Part shown: positions 17,427 through 25,597 of the stretch, one piece after another
Position numbering within the stretch: position 1 is the stretch's first letter
Layout: each line of letters begins with the position of its first letter
Source: Saprospiraceae bacterium
Lineage (GTDB): Bacteria > Bacteroidota > Bacteroidia > Chitinophagales > Saprospiraceae
Direction of reading: 5' to 3'
Assembly (NCBI GenBank): GCA_016714085.1
Contig: JADJNW010000006.1
Span: 1-25,597 of the forward strand
DNA: 25,597 bases
Program-made: the position numbers and the translations under genes
The notes under the pieces: model-generated
Seen by the model: the letters and a program-made list of their open reading frames with translations, nothing else
What the model was told of the DNA's origin: nothing
The model's database searches: none

Positions 17427-18496
17427 CTAATATTTCAGGTTTACCTCCTGCAAAGTGTAGATGTCGAAAGGGATGTTTTGGGTCTGATCTGCTTCTGCGA
17501 TGGGAACGATTTTATAAAGGCTTGGTAATGAAATCTGCTGAATCAATGGGGCTGTGATGAGGATATTTTTCTTCCAAATCAAATTTGCCGTGCAATTTTT
17601 CTATAACAGAAAGCTGATATAGCAATTCTCCATGATACACGATTTGACTCTTGATATCGCCGATTTCGCCAGTAATGACGCGCCCGCTATGAAAACTTGC
17701 CGAAAACCGAGGCATAAAACCGTATTGAAGAATGTATTTTCACGCAGCGTTTTGAGGTGGTTCTTGATGTAAAAATAAGTCTTGAGGCAATTAGCATTAT
17801 GTAGTCCATTTCTTAAAGTCCAAGTCACCACCACCTGGTCACCAACGTACCGATAAATATTACCTTTGCTAATAAAATACTGCTGGTAATATCATAAAAA
17901 AAACTCACGAATAAAATTATGAAAATTGATCTCGCCCAGTTTTTCAGCGATCGTAGTGGAAGAACGAATATCCAAAAACATAAAGATGCGCTCTACTTCT
18001 TGAGGTCGGTGGAATCGACCCAAAATGTAATTCAGTAAGACTCCTGTCCGAGCTTTCGACTCATCTGTCGGGTAAATATTATAATAACAATAAAGATAAA
18101 TGAATAAATCAGGATAATTTTATAATCCTCTTGAAAAAGGAAATGCTGGAATTGCTCACTTCTTATATGTTCCCAAAAGCCGCGATGATAATAAATGGAC
18201 TCATTAAATGCCATAATAAAGGGAATCAGCAAGGTAAAAAAGAGGAAATAAATGAGTGTTTTTAAGGTAAGCGTAAAAAGAAAAGATCGTCTTTTCCTTT
18301 GAGGATCAAATATTTCTAACTCAATAATAGATACTACAACTCCTCCAACCAAGCCAATAAAAAAGGCATTAATAAAAGCAATCGGTTTATTCCATTCTTC
18401 CGCAAAAAGAGGGTATATCATGGCAATGCCAATGCCTGAGGCTGTAATGATTATTACATGTTTTAGTTTTTGCTTTTGAGTGACAGATAATTTCAT
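17427..18496 (-). CDS. Membrane class III nucleotide cyclase B, C1-like (metal Asps kept, Asn/Arg lost)
   Basis: The start at 18496 gives MKLSVTQKQKLKHVI and four membrane helices (HVIIITASGIGIAMIYPLF, AFFIGLVGGVVVSIIEL, LIYFLFFTLLIPFIMAF, KIILIYSFIFIVIIIF). The cyclase domain starts with ERIFMFLDIRSSTTIAEKLG (first metal Asp, near 17970) and GNIYRYVGDQVVVTWTL (second metal Asp, near 17840). The catalytic second half reads SGRVITGEIGDIKSQIVYHG then ELLYQLSVIEK. Where active relatives have GDxxNxxxR, this has GELLYQLSV, so the transition-state Asn and Arg are Tyr and Val. No alternative frame restores them. The C-terminus ends FDIYTLQEVNLKY at the TAG at 17427. Frames shift near 18035, 17885, 17720 and 17605. 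It starts 6 bp after the stop of cyclase A. Confidence 0.88.
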
Positions 18497-18502
18497 ATCA
18501 TG

Positions 18503-19561
18503 TTAAATGATTTCTTTTTCTCGAATTGTAAATAAATCAATTTTATTGGCTTTCCCTTTTAAATCAAATACTCCAAAGGAGGATGCTTCATAAATAACAG
18601 GCATTTTCAGGTTTTGAATAATATCTTTAGAAGCTATAAAATTATTTTCTTTATTAGCCAATCCTAAAATTCGGGAAGCAGTATTCATCGCATCGCCATG
18701 ATATTTAATCTCGCTTTTAGCTCGCCAATTTCTCCCTGAATCACCTTTCCGCAATGAAGGGAAGCCAAAAACTCTGGAATAACGTGGTATTTTTTCGTAG
18801 AAATATTCTTTCGCCGCGCTTGCTTTATTCTTTATTTCAAAATAAGTTCTTATACAATTAGCATTTTCAATCCCCGTATTTAATTTCCAAACCAGAACAA
18901 TTTCTTCATCTACATATTCATAAATTTCTCCTTTTCGATTAATAATAACCTCTGTAATTTCATATATCAAGTCGTTAATATATCTGTGGAAATGTAAGCG
19001 TCCGAAGCCTTCAATCAGCTTTTTACCATGCTGTATTTTTAAAAACATGATAAGAATATCAATATTTCTTGGCTGATAATATTTACCTGAAATAAACCCG
19101 GGAATGACGCCGAATTCCATTTTTCGGTTCATTTGCATTGTAAAATTAGCGGCAATTATTAAAGCAAGTGAATAAGCATGGGCGATAGTAAAATCTTTAC
19201 TGCGGATATAATGATTAAATTCTTCGCTAATCAGGACATTATAAAAACTGACGTCAAATTTGAACATCCTATAAATAATAAGTATTAGAAAAATAATACC
19301 GAGCGTAGCAATAAAATAGCTAAATACTCTGACAATCAGCAAATTAAGAAAGGGAATTTTGCGGATTTTTCCGGAAAAAGTATAAATTCAAAGAAAGCAA
19401 CCGACGTAGCAATCATGATGCCTATATAATGGCAACTAAAAACGAGCACTATCATTAAAACCATGAGCAAGAACGGAATAAAGCGCTCCCAATATCACGC
19501 CTGTGACCAGAAGAAAGCCCGTAGCTCTTAGTTTTCTGGATTGTTCAATCGTAAGCTCCAT
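18503..19561 (-). CDS. Membrane class III nucleotide cyclase A, C2-like (metal Asps lost, Asn/Arg kept)
   Basis: The start at 19561 (MELTIEQSRKLRATG) precedes four membrane helices (GFLLVTGVILGALYSVLAHG, then one in a frame-broken stretch near 19420, VFSYFIATLGIIFLILIIY, AHAYSLALIIAANFTMQM). The cyclase domain aligns without gaps to protein B. MFLKIQHGKKLIEGFG (near 19045) replaces MFLDIRSSTTIAEKLG, so the first metal Asp is Lys. GEIYEYVDEEIVLVWKL (near 18910) replaces YVGDQ, so the second is Glu. The later motif KSEIKYHGDAMNTASRILGL (near 18700) keeps the transition-state Asn and Arg. The purine-specifying pair aligns to Glu and Lys rather than Lys and Asp. It ends FDLKGKANKIDLFTIREKEI at 18503. 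Indels lie near 19440-19365, 18795 and 18720. It is probably catalytically dead alone and co-transcribed with cyclase B. Confidence 0.88.
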
Positions 19562-19584
19562 ACTGTTTTGCTTTCAATATAGAT

Positions 19585-19592
19585 CAAATATA
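19585..19592 (-). promoter_or_regulatory. Candidate -7 element for the cyclase operon
   Basis: On the minus strand TATATTTG matches the Bacteroidota -7 consensus TAnnTTTG, 23 bp upstream of the cyclase A start. The upstream -33 TTTG is not exact (TTGTC near 19608). The next gene upstream ends at 19750, leaving room for a dedicated promoter. Confidence 0.4.
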
Positions 19593-19666
19593 ATTAACTT
19601 TTAAAGACAATAGAATTCATAACCAATAGATTTTCAATAACATTAGTAGAATTAATTTATTCTTAT

Positions 19667-19704
19667 AAAATTTCGGATAAATAAAAAATCCGCCCCGAAA
19701 TTTT
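19667..19704. terminator. Inverted repeat downstream of ppdK, likely terminator
   Basis: AAAATTTCGG (19667-19676) pairs perfectly over 10 bp with CCGAAATTTT (19695-19704) around an 18-nt loop. It lies 46 bp past the ppdK stop, read on the minus strand, and before the cyclase promoter region. An alternative smaller stem (CGGAT/ATCCG) overlaps it. Confidence 0.5.
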
Positions 19705-19749
19705 CATCCAGGGCAGTGTGACATAGAATAAGAAGTATTTCCGAATCAA

Positions 19750-22498
19750 CTATTGTTTCGCTTCAATGGCGGCTTCAGGCGCAGCTAAACGAGCGATTGG
19801 TACGCGGAAGGGGAACAACTCACATAATCCATGCCCAGCTTATGGCAGAACTTAACGCTCTCGGCGTCACCACCGTGTTCACCACAAATGCCGACTTTCA
19901 GATTGGGTCGGGTGCTGCGCCCGCGTTCGATACCGATGCGAATCAATTCGCCTACGCCGTCCTGGTCGAGCGTCTGGAATGGATCGGCTCTCAGGATTTT
20001 CTGATCTAAGTAATTGGGCAGGAAGCCTCCAATATCGTCGCGGCTAAAGCCAAAGCTCATCTGTGTGAGGTCATTCGTACCAAAGCTAAAGAATTCGGCT
20101 TCGATGGCCATGTGATTCGCTTTGAGCGCAGCGCGCGGAATTTCGATCATCGTACCGTAGGCGAAGTCCACTTTGGTTTTGCAAACCTTATCGCATACTT
20201 GAGCGTGTACCCGATCCACAATAGCGCGTTGATGCTTGAGTTCATTCACCGTACAGGTCACTGGAATCATGATTTCCGGGAAGACTTTTTTACCTGCTTC
20301 TGTCAATTCGCAAGCGGCTTCAGGATCGCACGAATCTGCATTTCTGTAATCTCAGGATAGCTCACGCCTAAGCGCACGCCGCGGTGGCCAAGCATTGGAT
20401 TGTTTTCATGTAGCGCAAGTACCCGTTTTCTCAATACATTCAAGCTGATACCCAATTCTTTACTCAGCAACTGCAATTTCGCTCTATCGTGCGGTACAAA
20501 CTCATGCAATGGGGGTCGAGCAAGCGAATCGTCACAGGATGACCGTCCATAATAGTCATCGTTTCTTTAATGTCTTTCTTGACATAGATAAAGAGATCAT
20601 CCAATGCCTGACGGCGCTCGGTTTCGCTTTTGCTCACAATCATTTTGCGCAGCAGGAACAAAGGCTCTTCGCTACCCTCGCCATAGAACATATGCTCGGT
20701 GCGGAACAAACCAATACCTTCTGCTCCAAAACGCAAGGCTTGGGTGGCATCCTTAGGTGTGTCAGCATTGGTGCGTACTTTGAGGATTTTCACTTCGTCC
20801 ACCAGCTTCATCAACTCCTTATAGGATTTGTTATCATCCAAGTCCACATCTACCAATGACAAGCTACCTTCGTACACCAAACCTCTTGTGCCATTCAGGC
20901 TAATCCAGTCACCTTCGTGAATGGTCACGCCATCTTTGGCTTTGAAAAATTTATGCTCTATACCGATTTCAATATCGCCGCAACCGACGATACAACATTT
21001 ACCCCAACCCCGCGCTACAAGCGCCGCGTGCGAAGTCATACCGCCTTTGCTGGTGAGAATCGCTTGCGACATATACATTCCGTCCACATCTTCGGGCGAA
21101 GTCTCTTCGCGCACCAGGATAACACGTTCGCCTTTGCTGGCCCATTCTACTGCTGTTTCGGTAGAAAATACTACACGACCTTTTGCACCGCCCGGCCCCG
21201 CCGGTAAACCTTTGGCGATAGGCGTAGCAGCTTGCTCCGCTTTCATGTCAAGCATTGGGAGTAGCAATTCGACCAATTGATTCGGCCCAACGCGCATAAT
21301 CGCTGTTTCTCTATCAATCAAGCCTTCTTTATACATTTCAGTGGCCATACGCACCGCAGCGATACCATTGCGTTTGCCTACGCGGCATTGGAGCATATAA
21401 AGCTTGCCTTTTTCGATCGTAAATTCGATATCCTGCATGTCTTTATAATGCACTTCCAGACGCTTCTGATAACCGTCGAGTTGTTTATAAATCTCTGGCA
21501 TCAGCGCTTCCAGCGTTGGCAAATGCTTGCTTTGCGCGTTTTTGGAATAATCGTTGATTGGCGCTGGTGTACGAATACCTGCTACTACGTCTTCGCCTTG
21601 AGCATTCACAAGGAATTCGCCATAGAAATTGTTTTCGCCATTGCCCGGATTGCGCGTAAAAGCTACACCAGTAGCGCTATCTTCGCCCATATTACCAAAG
21701 ACCATTGCCTGTACATTGACCGCAGTGCCCCATTCATCCGGAATTTTTTCGATGCGACGATATTCCACAGCACGCTTGCCATTCCAACTGGCAAAAACGG
21801 CGCTAATGCCACCCCAGAGTTGTTCCATTGGATCTTCCGGGAAAGGTTTGCCCAAGGTTTTTTCCACCGTTTGCTTGAAAACAACGACCAATTTTTCAAA
21901 TCATCCACCGTCAAATCGGTATCGCTTGCGTAACCATGCTTATGCTTGACGGCTTCCAATTTTTCATCCAATACTTTGCGAATACCCTTACCATTTTTAT
22001 CTCAATGCCAGCGGCTTTTTCCATCACCACATCGGCGTACATCATAATCAATCGGCGATAAGAATCATAAGCAAATCGCTCATTTTCAGTTTGTTGAATC
22101 AATCCTTTAATAGTTTCATCGTTCAAACCAATATTCAAAACGGTATCCATCATGCCCGGCATAGAACGACGTGCACCAGAACGAACCGATAGCAAAAGCG
22201 GATTAGTTGTATCCCCAAATTTTTTACCCATTAGTTTTTCAACCTTGGTCAAGGCAGCGCGTACTTCTTTTTCGAGGGTTTTAGGATAAACATGATCGTT
22301 GGTATAATAATGCGTACAAACCTCGGTGGTCACTGTAAAACCAGGGGGTACCGGCAGCATCAAATCGGGATGCCCGGCCATTTCGGCAAGATTAGCACCC
22401 TTGCCTCCCAAAAGGTTTTTCATCGCTTCGTTTCCGTCGGCTGTGCCACCGCCGAAGCTGTACACATACTTTGTGGCAATTGCAACATCTTTTGTCAT
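19750..22498 (-). CDS. ppdK: Pyruvate, phosphate dikinase, frameshifted
   Basis: PPDK interconverts pyruvate, ATP and phosphate with PEP, AMP and pyrophosphate. The start at 22498 gives MTKDVAIATKYVYSFGGGTA. ATP-grasp part: LLGGKGANLAEMAGHPDLML, LLLSVRSGARRSMPGMMDTV, then FGNMGEDSATGVAFTRNPGN. The swivelling domain carries the phospho-His in TSKGGMTSHAALVARGWGK near 21040. The PEP/pyruvate barrel has LRFGAEGIGLFRTEHMFYGE, NPMLGHRGVRLGVSYPEI, FFSFGTNDLTQMSFGFSRDD and VGICGEHGGDAESV with the catalytic Cys near 19885. It ends FRVPIARLAAPEAAIEAKQ at 19750. The total of about 915 residues is normal. Indels near 22000, 21895, 20470, 20310 and 19800 break the frame, all where the flanking protein continues perfectly, hence sequencing errors. 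It is divergently oriented from the ATP-grasp gene. Confidence 0.96.
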
Positions 22499-22738
22499 GA
22501 TTTGGAGCGTTTATTTTAGGAATTTAATTCTGATCAGGTACAAAAACGTTACAGAGTTAGGGGACTTTTTCACACTAAGCTGATGATATGGGTCACCCCG
22601 GCTTTGATTTTTGTCAATCGCATAGCGGGAAGGATAAGAAATCGTAAAATCCTTGTATTTGGGATTTCAAATTATGCTTTGTGATGCCTATCTTTAACAG
22701 GTTCTATCAGCAGGATTTTCAATATTTGATATTTCAAA

Positions 22739-23960
22739 ATGCCGCTTGTACTATTTGTCGCACCAATTTCACGGAAAACGCTGTGCGTTTTATCCGCGCT
22801 TTGCTGGGCTACCAGAAGTCACGCTGGGATTGCTATCTGAAGAACCCTTGACTTTATTACCTGTCGAATTGCAACAGAAAATAAGGATTCATCAAGAATT
22901 GCAAAGCGTGTATGAGGCTGAAGCTTTGGCTAATGCCGTTCAAAAAATAGTTCAGGAAACTGGAATTGTGCATCGCATTATTGGAGCGGTAGAGCAACTG
23001 CAGGTACCGATTGCGGAAGTGCGCGAGCTTTTGGGTATTGAGGGGATGAAGGTAGAAACGGCGATGAATTTCCGAGACAAGGCGCGGATGAAAAATTTGT
23101 TGCGAGCAGCGGGGCTTCCTTGTGCCCGACATCGGATGGTATCAAGTTTGGCGGAAGCAAAATTGTTTGCGCAAGAGTTTGGATTTCCTTTTATCGTCAA
23201 ACCGCCCGATGGCGCTGGTTCTAAGTCAACTTTCAAGGTTAGAAATCCTTTTACGCTGGAACAAGCCTTGCGATCATTGAATGTAAGCACGGCACAACCT
23301 GTGCTGCTCGAAGAATTTATCATTGGTGCGGAGCATTCTTTTGATACGTTCTCTTTGAATGGAAAGCCCGTTTTTCATTCCTTGACGCATTATATCAAAT
23401 CCTTTGGAGGTGATGCAAGAATCCTGGATTCAATGGCAAGTGGTGTTGCCAAAGAGGAAGTGGATTCCGCTCAATACGATGATATTCGCCGCTATGCCTT
23501 TCAAACGCTGGAAGTACTGGGAATGCAAACAGGATTCAGCCATCTGGAATGGTTTCGCCGCAAGGATGGAAGCATTGCTATTTCGGAAGTAGCGGCACGG
23601 CCGCCGGGAGCGCAGTTCCCAACTTTGATCTCCAGAGCAAATGATTTTAACGCGCTGGATGCCTGGGCAAACCTGATGGTTTTTGGACAATTTGATCCGC
23701 CTGAACGTAAATACGCTGCGGGTGCTGCCTATCTGCGCGGGCAAGGTCAAGGCAAACAGGTAGTTGCGATTCAAGGATTGGATCATTTAGAACAAGAGAT
23801 CGGACACCTGGTGACGGATGTAAAATTGCCACAGATTGGGCAGGAAGCATCGCCGAGCTACGAGGGCGAGGGTTATATCATTATCCGGCATCCTGAAACC
23901 GAAGTCGTGAAGCAGGCACTCAAAAAGATCGTTTCTGTGGTAAGAGTTCATCTAGGATAA
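22739..23960 (+). CDS. ATP-grasp domain ligase, N-terminus frameshifted
   Basis: ATP-grasp enzymes join a carboxylate to an amine or thiol through an acyl-phosphate. The true start is probably the ATG at 22739 (MPLVLFVAPI, then TENAVRFIRALL, then GLPEVTLGLLSEEP after two small indels near 22770 and 22808). The ATG at 22746 is merely in the later frame. From there ~400 residues are unbroken: a pre-ATP-grasp domain to residue ~120 (NFRDKARMKNLLRAAGLPCA), then GFPFIVKPPDGAGSKSTFKV (nucleotide Lys and Gly-rich loop), VLLEEFIIGAEHSFDTFSL and the metal-binding strand ISEVAARPPGAQFPTLIS. The C-terminal region is smaller (YIIIRHPETEVVKQALKKIV). Similarity is to carbamoyl-phosphate-synthase and biotin-carboxylase-like ligases of unknown substrate. 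No carrier protein or pathway partner lies beside it. Confidence 0.85.
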
Positions 23961-24138
23961 GGCGCTTGTAAGAAGTTAGAAGTACGAAGTCGAAGTACGC
24001 GTTAATAGATATTTAAAAATCAAGCATTTAAATAATATAAAATACATCATTTTTATTAAAACTAAATGTCTGTCCTAAATTAGTTATATTTTTATTTAAA
24101 ATACTATTGATTTTAATATTTTATAAAATGATCAATTA
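23961..24138. other. Convergent AT-rich spacer with reiterated words
   Basis: After the ATP-grasp stop come GAAGTACGAAGTCGAAGTACG (23981-24000, written with its neighbouring bases), then AT-rich DNA, then the words ATCAATTATCAA and TTAATTATCAATT at 24131-24157, which overlap the end of the transporter gene. No gene or clear terminator hairpin is seen. Confidence 0.5.
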
Positions 24139-25597
24139 TCAATGGTTAATTATCAATTTCTTAGTATTAGCCCATGGTCTTAATACTTGCCCAAAGCATT
24201 TGTACAAAATAATTTTACCAATCAGCAACAAAGGATAGACCAAAGCATAGCCATAAGTCGGAATTTTATTTTGTGCCTGATTATTTGCAAAATCAGATTC
24301 GCCGGATGGTGACTAATCATACCAATCAATAATACAAATGGAATTTTCATCCATTTATACCCAATAAATAAAATCAGCATTCCGCCGAGCAAACTGACGA
24401 TGGTTCCTGATAGAAACATGAGCGGCCCGACCGAACTAAGCATAGTGGAAAGAAAAGTCGCACCGGAATTGATGCCAATAGCAGCCAACATCAACATCAA
24501 GCCAATCTGACGAAGGGTAAGATTAGCAGAGTAAGGCAGCGTCCATAAAATGGGGCCGGAACGACGCAAAAAGACAAGATCAAGCCCGCAACCAAAAGCC
24601 CACCAGCAAAGCCCTAAGCTGAACAGAATATTGCCCGGCAAGGTCATTTCAATCGACCCGATGAGAATGCCCAAGCCCATTCCCAAACCAAAGAAAGCAA
24701 ATCAATATGACTGATATGCTCATAAGAATCACCAAAAGCTTAGCGATTTGTTTCCATATCTTTTTTACGAGCAAGGATGCGCACGCGATCGCCCAATTCC
24801 AGCACGGTATCAGCAAAACCATCGAGTCCACGTCGCCGCGGCGGATGCGGGTGAGAATGACTGGGAATTCTTCATTTAAATGAAGGGAAGCGACCGTTTT
24901 CCTGCAATTTCAGGATTGGACACAAAAATGCGCCGAATGTCAAACACCGAACGATCCTCGGATAAATCCAAATCTGTGAGTTGCCCTAAAATCGCTGCGA
25001 CCGCGCCACTTCTTCTTCTTCGCCGATAACGCCGACCAAATCGCCCTGCTCAAAAGTAGTATCCCAATTGCAAAGCGTGTCATTCCCATTTCGTCGCAAG
25101 CGCCCGAATAGCACATTTATTTGATGCTGATGCTTTAAATCTCGAACCGTTATCCCCAAAACAGGCTCATTTGTACCGCAAGTGTCAGATGCACAATGGG
25201 TTGTCCTGTAGGAAATTCTTTGCCGAGTTGCTGTGTTTCTTGTTCGTATTTGATCTTGAAAAGCCGCTGCATAACAGCCATCGCAATCATCAAACCCAGC
25301 ACACCCATAGGGTAAGAAATAGAATAGCCGACAACAGCATTATTAGACATAACTTCAATATGATCGCTGCCATTTTTCTGAATAGCGTCCAAAAGCCCCG
25401 CCAATGCTGGGGTGTTGGTGGTAATGCCCGCCAATAATCCCGCTGCCCCGGAAGCATCAAATCAAAGAAAAGACGCTACACCAATGAAAACGGACAAACC
25501 GGGAAAGCGGCGTCGGTGCCAACAAGTTAGTCACGCCACGACTTTTGAGCGAACTGAAAAACGATGGTCTGAACTCAAGCCAATACCATACACAAAA
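24139..25597 (-). CDS. YidE/YbjL/AspT-family transporter with TrkA_C domains, 5'-partial, frameshifted
   Basis: Inner-membrane transporter of the aspartate:alanine exchanger/YidE family. The 5' end lies beyond the window edge. The N-terminal half shows GITTNTPALAGLLDAIQ near 25420, then VVGYSISYPMGVLGLMIAMA. A soluble middle with two TrkA_C-like domains follows (VLGITVRDLKHQHQINVLFG near 25150-25110, DTTFEQGDLVGVIGEEEEVA near 25050, and a second ending FADTVLELGDRVRILARKKD near 24800). The C-terminal membrane half begins LLSFGLGMGLGILIGSIEM and includes LRQIGLMLMLAAIGINSGAT, then LLGGMLILFIGYKWMKIPFV, and ends YGYALVYPLLLIGKIILYK before a TGA at 24139. The fold order (membrane, two TrkA_C, membrane) is typical. 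At least eight frame changes occur. The substrate is unknown. Confidence 0.85.

Noticed and set aside
21277..21933. 218-residue open frame on the + strand opposite ppdK
   Set aside because: It lies antisense to a clearly conserved ppdK region and has no recognisable protein character; it is a shadow frame.

Overview
The window looks like a chromosomal segment of a Bacteroidota bacterium. A Saprospiraceae-like relative of Haliscomenobacter or Lewinella is possible, but I cannot prove the family from sequence alone. Evidence: a Y_Y_Y-domain two-component sensor, a DUF2971 protein, a GH88/DoxX pair, a 23S-intervening-sequence four-helix-bundle gene, and TAnnTTTG-type promoter motifs. GC is moderate in most genes, with AT-rich spacers. 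Almost every gene, including metH and ppdK which should be intact, carries single-base indels, many in homopolymers. This reads as uncorrected long-read or homopolymer sequencing error rather than mass pseudogenisation, so genes are annotated here over their full composite span.

Layout. 1-1843 (+): Y_Y_Y/HisKA_3 sensor kinase (5' end outside the window) and its NarL/LuxR response regulator. 2154-3403 (-): a DoxX membrane protein running into a GH88 glycosidase that lacks its N-terminal part. 3507-5234 (-): small defence-like or accessory genes (antitoxin-like protein, DUF2971 protein, truncated RelE/ParE toxin with antitoxin), bracketed on one side by a duplicated gene tail. 5280-7593 (-): sugar-phosphate isomerase/epimerase and Gfo/Idh/MocA dehydrogenase, probably one sugar or polyol pathway. 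7615-8151: a four-helix-bundle gene between two ~86-bp hairpin-forming direct repeats. 8340-9415 (-): LytS/YehU-type kinase with a 20-nt poly-T tract. 9655-13151 (+): cobalamin-dependent methionine synthase metH, with an in-frame palindromic insert and an apparently missing segment. 13152-14278: gene-free spacer with a 22-bp tandem array and a nearly G-free tract. 14279-17365 (+): AT-rich alpha/beta hydrolase and a beta-lactamase-like serine hydrolase. 17427-19561 (-): two membrane class III nucleotide cyclases in tandem. 19750-22498 (-): pyruvate, phosphate dikinase. 22739-23960 (+): ATP-grasp ligase. 24139-25597 (-): YidE/AspT-type transporter, its 5' end cut by the window edge.

Most notable: the two adjacent cyclases have complementary catalytic defects. 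The downstream protein keeps both metal-binding aspartates but has lost the transition-state Asn and Arg. The upstream protein keeps the Asn and Arg but has lost both metal aspartates. This is the division of labour between the C1 and C2 halves of mammalian adenylyl cyclase, and it predicts an obligate heterodimer encoded by a two-gene bacterial operon.
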